From: Polaribacter sp. Q13 | Lineage (GTDB): Bacteria; Bacteroidota; Bacteroidia; Flavobacteriales; Flavobacteriaceae | Length of the DNA stretch: 64,000 nt | Reading direction: 5' to 3' | NCBI RefSeq assembly: GCF_016858305.2 | Contig: NZ_CP074436.1 | Location: 1,322,001-1,386,000, forward strand | Shown: one piece after another, positions 43,986 through 53,294 of the stretch | Layout of the letters: every line of letters starts with the position of its first letter | How positions within the stretch are numbered: position 1 is the stretch's first letter | Notes under the pieces: generated by a model | The model's database searches: none | What the model was told of the DNA's origin: nothing | The model's input: the letters and a program-made list of their open reading frames with translations, nothing else | Program-made: the position numbers and the translations under genes

Positions 43986-44606
43986 ATGTTTTGGTATCAT
44001 CCAGATTTAGAACGATTAGAAAATCATATTCAAGAATTAGAATATGATCCCAAAACAATTTTTTATGGAAGCTCTACCCTAACCTTATGGGATGAATTAA
44101 CCACTATTTTTAGAGAGCATAATCCTGTTAACTTAGGTTTTGGAGGCTCTACTTTAGCGGCTTGTACTTGGTTTTTTGATCGTATTTTTGAAAACATAGA
44201 AGAAATAGATGCTATTGTAATTTATGCCGGTGATAACGATTTAAGTGATGGAAGACATCCGGAAGAAGTTCTCTTATTTTTAGAAAATATATTATTAAAA
44301 ATTAGAACTAAATATGGCAATATAAAATGCTCCTATATTTCTATAAAACCTAGTGTAGCAAGAAACCATTTACTAGAAAGTATTCATTATACAAATAACA
44401 ACATAGAAAAATTAATGTCTAAAGATGATAATTTTCATTTTGTGAATATTTATGATGCTTTATTAGATAAAAAAGGAAAACCCAATAGCAAATATTTTGA
44501 AGAAGATGGACTACACTTTAATGCCAAAGGTTACAAACTGTTAACAAAAACACTTCTAATGTATCCTAAAATTTTTCCTCAAAAAATATTCGAAAAAATG
44601 TATTAA
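43986..44606 (+). CDS. SGNH/GDSL-type hydrolase
   Basis: A 206-residue cytoplasmic SGNH hydrolase. Block I is FYGSSTLTLW (nucleophile Ser 29 or 30), block II is GFGGSTLAA, block III is YAGDNDLSDGRHPEE and block V is EEDGLHFNAKGYKLL with the catalytic Asp and His. No signal peptide. Esterase or lipase activity is likely; the substrate is unknown. It begins a run of three hydrolase genes (43986-46287). Confidence 0.9.
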   Translation: MFWYHPDLERLENHIQELEYDPKTIFYGSSTLTLWDELTTIFREHNPVNLGFGGSTLAACTWFFDRIFENIEEIDAIVIYAGDNDLSDGRHPEEVLLFLENILLKIRTKYGNIKCSYISIKPSVARNHLLESIHYTNNNIEKLMSKDDNFHFVNIYDALLDKKGKPNSKYFEEDGLHFNAKGYKLLTKTLLMYPKIFPQKIFEKMY

Positions 44607-44636
44607 AAGAGTACCTTGATGGAAAATTAATTTTCA

Positions 44637-45365
44637 GTGAAAAGAGAATATCATAAATGGTATAGTCCTAATCTTGAAAAAGAAATGGAATTGCTTGTAT
44701 TTGGGTATGCAGGCCCAAAAGTGCTGTTTTTCCCTCCGAGAATGGGACGGTTTTATGATTATGAAAACTGGAAAATTATAGCTTCTTTAGAGCAGAAAAT
44801 CAAAAATGGAAATTTACAAGTTTTTTGTGTAGATAGTGTAGATTTAGAATCTTTTTATAATAGTTTTAAAGATCCAGGATATCGTATTTACAGGCATATT
44901 CAGTATGAAAACTATGTTATAGAAGAAGTTTTGCCACTAGCTAATTTAATCAATTCAAATAAAAATGTTATTTCTGCCGGTTGCAGTTTAGGCGCCTATC
45001 ATGCCGTAAATATTGCCATGCGTCATCCTAATTTATTTACTAAAGTTGTAGGAATGAGTGGTCGGTACGATTTAACAAAATCTAGTGGATACTTTAAAGA
45101 TTTATTAAGTGGCTTTCATAATGATTTTGTCTATTTTAATATGCCTAACCAATACTTAAAAAATTTAAACGACCCAAATTTAATTGAGCAATTAAGTAAA
45201 ATGGATATTATATTAGCCATCGGAAAAGAAGATTCTTTTTTAGAAAGTAATTACAAATTATCTAATATTTTACAGGAAAAAGGAATTCCACACCACTTAT
45301 TTGAATGGCAAGAAGAAGCACACAGAGCTTGCTATTGGAGAACAATGGTAAACATTTATTTTTAA
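44637..45365 (+). CDS. Alpha/beta-hydrolase, esterase-like
   Basis: A 242-residue protein with a GTG start. The nucleophile elbow is SAGCSLGAYHA (Ser117, GxSxG pattern with GCSLG). The N-terminal part (MELLVFGYAGPKVLFFPPRMG, FYDYENW) matches esterase D / S-formylglutathione-type carboxylesterases annotated as esterase in Bacteroidetes. The catalytic Asp and His are probably in AIGKEDSFL and WQEEAHRACYW. No signal peptide. It is 30 bases after the SGNH gene. Confidence 0.8.
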   Translation: MKREYHKWYSPNLEKEMELLVFGYAGPKVLFFPPRMGRFYDYENWKIIASLEQKIKNGNLQVFCVDSVDLESFYNSFKDPGYRIYRHIQYENYVIEEVLPLANLINSNKNVISAGCSLGAYHAVNIAMRHPNLFTKVVGMSGRYDLTKSSGYFKDLLSGFHNDFVYFNMPNQYLKNLNDPNLIEQLSKMDIILAIGKEDSFLESNYKLSNILQEKGIPHHLFEWQEEAHRACYWRTMVNIYF

Positions 45366-45375
45366 AATTAAAATT

Positions 45376-46287
45376 ATGAAACTTAGACTTATTTTTTTCT
45401 TTATGATGATATCCTTTGGAAAATTACTAGCGCAAAATGAAGTTATCCCTCTTTGGAAAACCATACCTAATAGCATAGAAACTTCAGAAAAAGAATCCTT
45501 AGAACAAGGAGCTATCATTAAAATTTTTAAAGTTAAAAAGCCTACATTAGAAGTGTATGCACCTGCAAAAAACAACGCAACAGATAAAGCCATTATTATT
45601 TGTCCTGGAGGAGGATATAATTTTTTAGCCTATGATTGGGAAGGAACAGATATGGCCAAATGGTTTAATAGTAAAGGTATTACTGCTTTTGTTCTAAAAT
45701 ACAGACTACCAAACTCTAAATCTTTAATCACCTCAAATAAAGCACCATTGCAAGATGCGCAAAGAGCTATTAGATGGGTTCGTTTTAATGCTAAAAAGAT
45801 GGGAATTAATCCAAATAAAATTGGTGTAATAGGTTTTTCTGCAGGTGGACATTTAGCATCCACTTTAGGAACTCAATTTAATACACCCAACGATTTTAAA
45901 GAAGAAGCTCTGGACACTATTTCTGCAAGACCAGACTTTATGGCTTTAATTTATCCTGTAGTTACTATGAAAGATGATTATACCCACAAAGGTTCTCGTA
46001 AAAACTTATTGGGTAAAAATCCTTCTAAAGAATTAATAGCACAATATTCAAACGAATTACATGTTACAGAAAACACACCTCCAACTTTTATAGTACATGC
46101 TTCTAATGACCCAGCAGTTCCTGTAGAGAATAGTTTACAGATTTACAAAGCATTAAATGACAAAGGGGTAAAAGTAGAAATGCATATTTATCCGACAGGA
46201 AAACACGGATTTTCTTTAGCTATTAACCAAGAAGGATATTTACATACTTGGTTAGATAGAATGTATGATTGGTTAGAAAGTATTTAA
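45376..46287 (+). CDS. Secreted alpha/beta-hydrolase of the BD-FAE / esterase group
   Basis: A 303-residue protein with signal peptide (KLLA|QNE). Oxyanion loop PGGGYNFLAYDWEG (77-90). Catalytic Ser155 in GFSAGGHLAST, Asp in HASNDPAVPVENS and His in GKHGFSL. These features match Bacteroidetes feruloyl/acetyl-xylan esterase-like enzymes often linked to polysaccharide use. It is 10 bases after the previous hydrolase. The substrate is inferred only. Confidence 0.88.
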   Translation: MKLRLIFFFMMISFGKLLAQNEVIPLWKTIPNSIETSEKESLEQGAIIKIFKVKKPTLEVYAPAKNNATDKAIIICPGGGYNFLAYDWEGTDMAKWFNSKGITAFVLKYRLPNSKSLITSNKAPLQDAQRAIRWVRFNAKKMGINPNKIGVIGFSAGGHLASTLGTQFNTPNDFKEEALDTISARPDFMALIYPVVTMKDDYTHKGSRKNLLGKNPSKELIAQYSNELHVTENTPPTFIVHASNDPAVPVENSLQIYKALNDKGVKVEMHIYPTGKHGFSLAINQEGYLHTWLDRMYDWLESI

Positions 46288-46409
46288 ATAAAATGAACTT
46301 ATTTTTTTTTAATTAAGCAGCATATTTTTATTGACTTATTCTCTATTTTTACCCACTAAAATTGCTAAATTTTCAATAAAAATTCGATTAAAATAAATAC
46401 AGAAACAAG

Positions 46410-46417
46410 TACATTTG
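46410..46417 (+). promoter_or_regulatory. Candidate -7 element of mqo
   Basis: TACATTTG matches TAnnTTTG exactly, 20 bases before the ATG of mqo. The -33 side is not clear. Confidence 0.4.
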
Positions 46418-46436
46418 CACCTTTAAAAACAAAAGA

Positions 46437-47798
46437 ATGCCAAAAATTGTATCTGTAAAACACTCCGAATTTGTACTTATTGGAGGTGGTATTATGACTG
46501 CCACATTAGCCATATTATTATATGAAAAATTTCCGGGAAAGAAAATAACTATTATTGAGAAATTACCTACCATGGCTGCAGAAAGTTCTGAAGCTTGGAA
46601 CAATGCTGGAACTGGACATTCTGGAAATTGTGAACTAAATTATACTCCAGAAAAAAAAGGTGTTGTAAATATTGATAAAGCAATTAGTATTTCTCAACAA
46701 TTTACAGAAACTTATAATTTCTGGAAAGACTGTGCAGAAAAAGGATATATCAACAATCTATCAAAATGCATTAGTGAAGTTCCTCATCTTAGTTTTGTTA
46801 GAGGTAAAAAAGACATTGCTTTTTTAGAGAAACGCTATACTACTATGAAAGAACACCCTAATTTTAAGGACATGCTTTTTTCTAAAGATACCGAACAAGT
46901 AAAAGAATGGCTACCATTAATGATGGAGGGGCGTTCTGCAAAAGAAAGTGTTGCAGCAACCTATTTTAAAAAGGGATATGATGTTAATTTTGGCGAAATA
47001 GCAGAACAAATATTTCGTTATTTAAAAAAACAAGAGCACGTAGAATTATTGAATCATAGCAATGTGTACAACATTCAAAAGTCTAAAAGAAACCGTTGGG
47101 TAGTGAGTATAAAAGGACAAAATGTAGGTAAACATTGGATGTTGGCATCCAATTACCTTTTTATAGGTGCTGGAGGCGGATCATTACCTCTACTAGAAAA
47201 AGCGAATATTAAAGAAGCGAAAGGATATGGAGGTTTCCCTATTAGTGGCCTTTGGTTGCGTTGCACCAATCCAGAAATTATAGAAAGACATCATGCAAAA
47301 GCCTATGGAAAAGCCGGACGTGGTGCTCCACCAATGTCTGTACCTCACATGGATTCTAGAATGATAAACGGAAGAAAAGAATTGTTATTTGGCCCTTTTG
47401 CTGGTTTTACAACAAAGTTTTTAAAACATGGTTCTATGTTTGATTTGCCAAGGTCTGTAGAATTTGATAATATTATGAGTCTATTAGGTGCCGGATACCA
47501 AAACTTACCGCTTGTAAAATATCTTATTCAACAAGTCCGTTTATCCTTTAAAGATAGAATGGATGAGTTAAGAGCTTTCTACCCTGAAGCAGATAATGAT
47601 GATTGGAAAACGGTTGTTGCAGGACAACGTGTTCAAATTATAAAACGCAATAAAAAAGGATTTGGTAAACTAGAATTTGGAACGGAAATTATAGTTTCTG
47701 AAGATAAAAAAATTGCAGCCCTTTTAGGTGCTTCTCCAGGAGCTTCTACTTCATATTCCGTAATGAAGGAAGTATTTAATAGAAGTTTTAAAAGTTAA
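46437..47798 (+). CDS. mqo: Malate:quinone oxidoreductase
   Basis: An FAD-dependent peripheral membrane enzyme oxidising malate to oxaloacetate with electrons to quinone, a TCA-cycle step. The FAD-binding start is LIGGGIMTATLAILL. AWNNAGTGHSGNCELNYTPE and ASPGASTSYSVM are Mqo hallmarks, together with AFYPEADNDDWKTVVAGQRVQIIK. 453 residues is shorter than the common 490-500, mostly by small loops. It is 8 bases before the dehydrogenase gene. Confidence 0.93.
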   Translation: MPKIVSVKHSEFVLIGGGIMTATLAILLYEKFPGKKITIIEKLPTMAAESSEAWNNAGTGHSGNCELNYTPEKKGVVNIDKAISISQQFTETYNFWKDCAEKGYINNLSKCISEVPHLSFVRGKKDIAFLEKRYTTMKEHPNFKDMLFSKDTEQVKEWLPLMMEGRSAKESVAATYFKKGYDVNFGEIAEQIFRYLKKQEHVELLNHSNVYNIQKSKRNRWVVSIKGQNVGKHWMLASNYLFIGAGGGSLPLLEKANIKEAKGYGGFPISGLWLRCTNPEIIERHHAKAYGKAGRGAPPMSVPHMDSRMINGRKELLFGPFAGFTTKFLKHGSMFDLPRSVEFDNIMSLLGAGYQNLPLVKYLIQQVRLSFKDRMDELRAFYPEADNDDWKTVVAGQRVQIIKRNKKGFGKLEFGTEIIVSEDKKIAALLGASPGASTSYSVMKEVFNRSFKS

Positions 47799-47805
47799 AA
47801 AAGTT

Positions 47806-48771
47806 ATGAATATAGTAGTTTTAGATGGATATACATTAAACCCTGGCGATCTTAATTGGCAAGGAATAGAACAGTTTGGTTCTTTAAAAATATATGATAG
47901 AATTAGTTTAGATGAAGAAACTATTATTAAAGCTATTGGCAAAGCAACGGTTGTGTTTACCAATAAAACGCCCTTAACAAAAAGTATTCTTCAGAAAGTG
48001 CCACACGTTACCTATATAGGAGTTTTAGCTACTGGTTATAATGTAGTTGATGTAAGTTATGCGAAAGAATTAGGAATAACAGTAACAAATATTCCTGCAT
48101 ATAGCACCCGATCGGTTGCACAATTTACCATGGGCTTATTGCTAGAAATGTGCCATAATATAGGAAAACATAATACAGCTGTTCAAAATAGAAAATGGAT
48201 AAATAGTGCTGATTTTTCATTTATAGAAACACCTTTAATAGAATTGATTGGAAAAACTATTGGGATTATTGGTTTTGGTAGTATCGGACAAGCAACTGCA
48301 AAATTAGCAGAAGCTTTTGGATTACATATTTTGGTACATAGCAGAACTAAATATCCTGAACTTGAAACAGCCAATTGCCGTTATGTTCCATTAGATCATT
48401 TGTTTGAAAAAGCAGACATTATTAGCTTACACTGTCCACTTACGGAAAGCACAGATGGAATAATTAATAAAAACAATATTGCAAAGATGAAGGATGGCGT
48501 ATTAATTATTAACACCTCTAGAGGTGGATTAGTAGTTGAAGAAGACCTTAAGAACGCACTTAATTCAGGTAAAGTAGCAAGCGCTGCGGTAGACGTAATT
48601 TCTGCAGAACCTATGTTAGAAAATAATCCATTATTAAATGCAAAAAACTGCATTATAACACCACATATTGCTTGGGCACCGAAAGAAGCTCGTACCAGAT
48701 TAATGCAAACTGCAGTGCTAAATTTAGAAGCATTTTTAAATGAAAACCCCGTAAATGTGGTGAATTCTTAG
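47806..48771 (+). CDS. D-2-hydroxyacid dehydrogenase (glycerate dehydrogenase-like)
   Basis: A 321-residue NAD-dependent enzyme. The Rossmann motif is GKTIGIIGFGSIGQATAKLA. The catalytic triad is Arg in INTSRGGLVVEE, Glu in VISAEPM and His in ITPHIAWAPKEAR. VLATGYNVVDVSYA and the HIAWAP form are closest to hydroxypyruvate/glycerate reductases. It follows mqo by 8 bases and is probably co-transcribed. The physiological acid is not certain. Confidence 0.88.
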   Translation: MNIVVLDGYTLNPGDLNWQGIEQFGSLKIYDRISLDEETIIKAIGKATVVFTNKTPLTKSILQKVPHVTYIGVLATGYNVVDVSYAKELGITVTNIPAYSTRSVAQFTMGLLLEMCHNIGKHNTAVQNRKWINSADFSFIETPLIELIGKTIGIIGFGSIGQATAKLAEAFGLHILVHSRTKYPELETANCRYVPLDHLFEKADIISLHCPLTESTDGIINKNNIAKMKDGVLIINTSRGGLVVEEDLKNALNSGKVASAAVDVISAEPMLENNPLLNAKNCIITPHIAWAPKEARTRLMQTAVLNLEAFLNENPVNVVNS

Positions 48772-48783
48772 AAGTAGTATTTT

Positions 48784-49461
48784 TTAGATTTTCTTAAACT
48801 TTTCAATCAATAAAACATTACCAAAAATCATAGTAAAAGCATAGCCCACATCTTCAATAGGTATTGTTAACAAACGAATACCAAGATTTTCTGCATTGTT
48901 ATACCATACGATAGGCTCATCAATTCCTGTACCTGTTAGAACTCCATTTACAATAAAAAAAGGAATTAAAATGATAAGAAAAGAAATATAGAATCTTTGC
49001 AATTGTTTTAATCCGAAGAAAAAACCAATCACCAAAACAAAAAGCAGAAAGATGTAATTTACAAAAGTATATGCTTTGTCTGTATTCAGAAAAATTACTG
49101 GCAGTAAAATTACAATAAAAAAGAGTGTAATAGACTTCGTAAACTTTTCTGAAATTAACAATTTAGGTTTAAAATACTCAAGTGAATAATGAATAAATAA
49201 ACTTGCATACGGAATACAGATAAAGAACATCCATTCATCAATTGGCATTCCAAAAAGCAAGAAATTTAAGTGATAATCTGGATTAAACCCCCAAACTCCA
49301 TTGGCTGTAAAAATAGCATCCCAAATTAAAAAAACGATAGAAATAAGTATTAAAGAAAGAAAAACCGCTTTCCAATGTTTAATAAATCGCATTTTTTTTT
49401 CGAAAGAATACAATAACGGAATACTAATAGAACCAAGATTTAAAAGCAGATATAAATACAC
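48784..49461 (-). CDS. Lycopene beta-cyclase (fused CrtYc/CrtYd type), carotenoid operon
   Basis: A 225-residue membrane protein with six to seven helices, made of two similar halves of the heterodimeric CrtYcd cyclase type. Visible are LIWDAIFTANGVWGFNPDY, GMPIDEWMFFICIPYASLF and the C-terminal IPIEDVGYAFTM; the paired P-x-E/D motifs are the catalytic signature. It forms the beta-ionone rings of beta-carotene. The start overlaps crtZ by one base. Last gene of the operon. Confidence 0.85.
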   Translation of the reverse strand: MYLYLLLNLGSISIPLLYSFEKKMRFIKHWKAVFLSLILISIVFLIWDAIFTANGVWGFNPDYHLNFLLFGMPIDEWMFFICIPYASLFIHYSLEYFKPKLLISEKFTKSITLFFIVILLPVIFLNTDKAYTFVNYIFLLFVLVIGFFFGLKQLQRFYISFLIILIPFFIVNGVLTGTGIDEPIVWYNNAENLGIRLLTIPIEDVGYAFTMIFGNVLLIEKFKKI

Positions 49462-49907
49462 TATATTTTTGGTTTTTTAAAATATTTAAAAGGAACAAAT
49501 AACATTCCAAAACACTCTCCTTCTTCTTTTCCTAAATGTTTATGATGAATTTTATGAGCTTTTCTCAATCCTTTTAGATAACGATTATTGGTGTGTTTAA
49601 ACCATTTAAAACGTTGATGAATTAAAACATCATGTACTAAAAAATATGCAATTCCGTAAAACAAAATTCCCAATCCTATAAAAAACAAATAAGTGTATTG
49701 GGTATAAGTTCCAAAGTAAAAAAGCAAAATACTAGGTGTTGCAAAAACCACAAAAAATGCGTCGTTTTTCTCAAAAACACCATTATATTTTGGTTGATGG
49801 TGATCTTCGTGTAGATACCATCCAAAACCGTGCATCACAAATTTGTGCGTACACCAAGTTACCCCTTCCATTAATAAAAAAACGCCAAGTGTTATAATTG
49901 CAAACAT
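49461..49907 (-). CDS. crtZ: Beta-carotene hydroxylase
   Basis: A 148-residue membrane di-iron hydroxylase making zeaxanthin from beta-carotene. The histidine motifs are HKFVMH (H21, H26), HEDHH (33-37), HDVLIHQRF and HKIHHKH, as in the fatty-acid-hydroxylase superfamily. The length is typical of CrtZ. Start and stop overlap neighbours by one base on each side, so translational coupling is expected. Confidence 0.95.
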   Translation of the reverse strand: MFAIITLGVFLLMEGVTWCTHKFVMHGFGWYLHEDHHQPKYNGVFEKNDAFFVVFATPSILLFYFGTYTQYTYLFFIGLGILFYGIAYFLVHDVLIHQRFKWFKHTNNRYLKGLRKAHKIHHKHLGKEEGECFGMLFVPFKYFKKPKI

Positions 49908-50752
49908 TATTTTATAATATTTAATTTATATTTTACATAACTTCTTGCTAGTAAATTAATCTTCATTGGGTCTGAAATACGTATTCTAGTATCCATAATT
50001 TTTTCTGATGGAACTTTCTTTAACTTTTTTAATAATCTTCTGTAATATCTATAAGCCATATAAACCCCAAATTTAGCCTCTACAGGTAGTTTAAGAATTC
50101 CGTTTTTGTAAGCAAAATCAAAATCGGCTTCAATTTCATCAATGATCAATTGCTTTGAAGCAGCATCTAATTGACCTAAATCAATATTTGGAAAATAAGA
50201 ACGATTTAAGACTTCATAATCATCTTTTAAATCACGTAAAAAATTTACTTTTTGAAAAGCAGAACCCAAACGCATTGCAGCATCCTTTAATTCTTCAAAC
50301 CTTTTATCGTCACCATCAACAAAAACTTTTAAGCACATTAAACCAACAACATCCGCAGAGCCATAAATATAAGCATCATATTCTTCTTTGGTTTGGTATT
50401 CAGTTTTATATAAATCTGCTTTCATGCTCTTTAGAAATGCTTGTACCATTTCATCCGGAATTTTATATCTATTTACCGTTTGTTGAAAAGAATTTAAAAT
50501 AGGATTTAAACTAATTCCGTGTTCCTTTGAAAGATAATAATCTCTTTCAAAATGCTCCATTAATAGTTCTTTATTATAATCATGAAAAGTATCTACAATT
50601 TCATCTGCAAAACGTACAAAACCATAAATATTATAAATATCTGTTCTAATTTTTGGAGATAACATATTTACTGCCAAAGAAAAGGAAGTACTATATTTTT
50701 TAGTAACCAACTTACTGCAATCATTAGAAACACTATCAAATAATTCTTTCAT
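49907..50752 (-). CDS. crtB: Phytoene synthase
   Basis: A 281-residue enzyme condensing two geranylgeranyl diphosphates. The two aspartate-rich motifs are FADEIVDTFHD (D50, D54) and NFLRDLKDDYEVLNRSYFP. KYSTSFSLAVNML and YNIYGFVRFADEI are typical. The stop overlaps the crtZ start by one base and the start is 2 bases after crtI. Full length. Confidence 0.94.
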   Translation of the reverse strand: MKELFDSVSNDCSKLVTKKYSTSFSLAVNMLSPKIRTDIYNIYGFVRFADEIVDTFHDYNKELLMEHFERDYYLSKEHGISLNPILNSFQQTVNRYKIPDEMVQAFLKSMKADLYKTEYQTKEEYDAYIYGSADVVGLMCLKVFVDGDDKRFEELKDAAMRLGSAFQKVNFLRDLKDDYEVLNRSYFPNIDLGQLDAASKQLIIDEIEADFDFAYKNGILKLPVEAKFGVYMAYRYYRRLLKKLKKVPSEKIMDTRIRISDPMKINLLARSYVKYKLNIIK

Positions 50753-50753
50753 A

Positions 50754-52220
50754 TTATTGTTGATTTTTAAAAATTAATGCTGATGCAATTTTTCCTGATA
50801 TTAAAGCTGGAGGCACTCCTGGACCCGGAACGGTTAATTGTCCTGTAAAATACAAATTATTTACTTTACTACTTTTTATTTTTGGTCTTAAAAATGCAGT
50901 TTGCAAAAGTGTATTTGCCATTCCGTAGGCATTTCCTTTATAAGAATTGTATTCACTTTTAAAATCATTGACACAAAATGATTTTTTAAACAACACATGT
51001 TTTTTCACTTCTTGATTTGTTAATTTCTCAAATCTATCCATAATTTTATGAAAATATTCTTCCCTCAACCCCTCCGTATCTTCAATTCCGGGAGCTAAAG
51101 GAATTAAGAAAAAACCAGTTTCTTTTCCTTCGGGCGCAGAAGTTTTATCTGTAATAGACGTAAAATTTGCATAAAAAAGAGGATCTGTTGGCCACTGTGG
51201 AGTATCATAAATCTCTTTTGCATGTGCATCAAAATCGGTATCAAAAAACAGCGTGTGATGACTTACATTTTCTATTTTTTTATCAAAACCAACATAAAAC
51301 AATAAAGAGGATGGAGCAAATGTTTTTTTATCCCAATAATTCTCAGAATATTGTCTAACATTTTTATCTAACAAAGTTTCAGTATGATGATAATCTGCAC
51401 CACTTAAAACTAAATCAGTTTTAATTTCTTTTCCATTTACCAATAAACCAGTAACATTATTAGAAGTATTCGTTATAATTTTATCAACATTAGCATTCGT
51501 TTTAAAGGTTACTCCTAAACTTTCTGCTAAAGAAACCATACCTTCAATAACAGTATACATTCCTCCTCTCGGATGCCAAGTTCCAAGTCCGAAATCTGCA
51601 TAATTCATAAAATTATAAAATGCCGGGGTATTATTGGGTTTTGCTCCTAAAAACAATACCGGAAACTCTAAAATCTTAATTAGCTTAGTACTTTTTATAT
51701 TTTTTCTAACTTGTTTTCTTATGGTTGAAAAAAACTGAGAAACCCTTGCAATTGTTGTCGTGTTTACCAATTCTAAAGGCGAAACTCCTGGTTGATATAC
51801 CAAGTCTTTTATAGCTGTATCGTAATTAGATTTTGCAGAATCTAAAAAGGTTTTTAAATGTTTTGCACTTCCTTTTTCTTCATTTTCAAAGAGTTCGTAA
51901 ATTTCCTTTAATTCACTAGAAATTTTCATGGAAGAATTCTCTCCAAAATAAACTTCGTACCCTGGGTTTAATTTATCTAAAATATAATAATCAGATGGTT
52001 TTTTACCAAAATCAGCAAAAAAACGTTCAAAAACATCTGGCATCCAATACCAAGACGGACCAATATCAAAAGTAAAACCGTCTTTTTTATATTGTCTTGC
52101 TCTACCTCCTAAAGTGTCATTTTTCTCTAAAACAGTAACATTGTAACCTTCTTTTGCCAAATAGCACGAAGCCGACAAAGCTGAAAAACCTGAACCAATG
52201 ATATATATTTTCTTCATCAC
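50754..52220 (-). CDS. crtI: Phytoene desaturase
   Basis: A 488-residue FAD enzyme desaturating phytoene to lycopene. FAD motif IIGSGFSALSASCYLAKEGYNVTVLEK, GGRARQYKKDGFTFDIGPSWYWMPDVFERFF and C-terminal FTGQLTVPGPGVPPALISGKIA are intact. The middle GLGTWHPRGGMYTVIEGM is diagnostic of CrtI. MMKK gives two starts, and the first is used here. It is the first gene of the crt operon, with a strong promoter upstream. Confidence 0.95.
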   Translation of the reverse strand: MMKKIYIIGSGFSALSASCYLAKEGYNVTVLEKNDTLGGRARQYKKDGFTFDIGPSWYWMPDVFERFFADFGKKPSDYYILDKLNPGYEVYFGENSSMKISSELKEIYELFENEEKGSAKHLKTFLDSAKSNYDTAIKDLVYQPGVSPLELVNTTTIARVSQFFSTIRKQVRKNIKSTKLIKILEFPVLFLGAKPNNTPAFYNFMNYADFGLGTWHPRGGMYTVIEGMVSLAESLGVTFKTNANVDKIITNTSNNVTGLLVNGKEIKTDLVLSGADYHHTETLLDKNVRQYSENYWDKKTFAPSSLLFYVGFDKKIENVSHHTLFFDTDFDAHAKEIYDTPQWPTDPLFYANFTSITDKTSAPEGKETGFFLIPLAPGIEDTEGLREEYFHKIMDRFEKLTNQEVKKHVLFKKSFCVNDFKSEYNSYKGNAYGMANTLLQTAFLRPKIKSSKVNNLYFTGQLTVPGPGVPPALISGKIASALIFKNQQ

Positions 52221-52230
52221 TATTTATTTT

Positions 52231-52268
52231 GTTTAACAAATATACATTATTATTAAACAAAAATACAA
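52231..52268 (-). promoter_or_regulatory. crt operon promoter with candidate operator
   Basis: On the minus strand TTG (52268-52266), a 21-base spacer and TATATTTG (52244-52237) give a near-perfect Bacteroidetes promoter for crtI. An inverted repeat GTTTAA (52231-52236) N16 TTAAAC (52253-52258) covers the -7 box, a good place for a repressor such as the adjacent MerR/CarH-like regulator. Confidence 0.65.
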
Positions 52269-52281
52269 CTACCATTAAATA

Positions 52282-53175
52282 TTATAAGACTTTTAACAAA
52301 TCTGAAATAGAATCGTATAGATGTATTTTTGAATTTAATGCAAGCTCTTTTACCTTATTTACCTTTTGCCCTACCGCTATAAATGTTTTACCATAAGTGT
52401 TAGTAATCGTATTAATTTCATTAAAATACGCTTCAATTACGTCATCATAAGGTCTTATAGTTAATGCGGTTACAAAACAAATTTCATTTTCACTCTCTAA
52501 AAAATAATCTAAATTGTTTAAAGGTAAACTTTGGCCTAAATATACGGTTTGAAACCCTCTTAAAACTAGTTCGTAATTTAAATATAAAAGTCCTATTTCA
52601 TGAATTTCATTTTCCGGAAGAAACAGTACATAGGTTTTTGAAGAGTTAGTTATGTTATATTGAATTTTTTCTGTGTTTATTAAAATTTTTTGAGTTATTA
52701 AATTCGAAATAAAATGCTCATGAGCTGGCTTTAAAGTATCTGTTTGCCACAGTACACCTACATGATTTAGAAAAGGCACAAACACTTCTTTAAAAATTTG
52801 TTTAAATGTTTTTTTTTGCAGAAGCTTGTTATAAGTATTGTTAAACAATAGTTTATCAAACTGAAACATCGCTAATTTTAAAGAATTAATAGCTTCATCA
52901 TTTATTGAAGTTGTAAAAGCCAATTCTCTAGATTGTAAAACAAGCTCTTCCTCAGACATTTTAGCTATCTTAGAAATCTTAAAATTATTATTATTTAACA
53001 AAACAATATTTAGAAGTTTCTGTAAGTTTTCATTAGTATAAAAGCGAATGTTTGTATCCGTTCTTTTAGGCACCAATAAATTATACCTTTTTTCCCAAAT
53101 ACGAATGGTATGTGCTTTTATCCCAGAAATATTTTCTAGGTCCTTGATAGTAAAATCTTGCTTAATATTGTTCAA
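52282..53175 (-). CDS. MerR-family regulator with B12-binding domain (CarH/LitR-like photoreceptor)
   Basis: A 297-residue protein: MerR winged helix 8-75 (FTIKDLENISGIKAHTIRIWEKRYNLL), helical bundle 95-165 and cobalamin-binding fold 180-297. Light-sensing CarH proteins have W-x9-EH in the bundle and E/DxHxxG for B12; here they are W143-x9-E153-H154 and E190-I-H192-E-I-G195. The residue after W, which in T. thermophilus CarH is H132, the upper ligand in the light state, is Gln144. It lies directly upstream of crtI. Repression of carotenoid genes in the dark is the likely role; light response is uncertain. Confidence 0.88.
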   Translation of the reverse strand: MNNIKQDFTIKDLENISGIKAHTIRIWEKRYNLLVPKRTDTNIRFYTNENLQKLLNIVLLNNNNFKISKIAKMSEEELVLQSRELAFTTSINDEAINSLKLAMFQFDKLLFNNTYNKLLQKKTFKQIFKEVFVPFLNHVGVLWQTDTLKPAHEHFISNLITQKILINTEKIQYNITNSSKTYVLFLPENEIHEIGLLYLNYELVLRGFQTVYLGQSLPLNNLDYFLESENEICFVTALTIRPYDDVIEAYFNEINTITNTYGKTFIAVGQKVNKVKELALNSKIHLYDSISDLLKVL

Positions 53176-53294
53176 TCTATTTTATTTAAAGTTCAACAAA
53201 GTTAGATAAAAAAGAAAGAATAAAATATATTTTATAAAAATTGTAACAATTCATACATTTAAGCTACTTATAAGTAACTAACCAAAACTAACAA

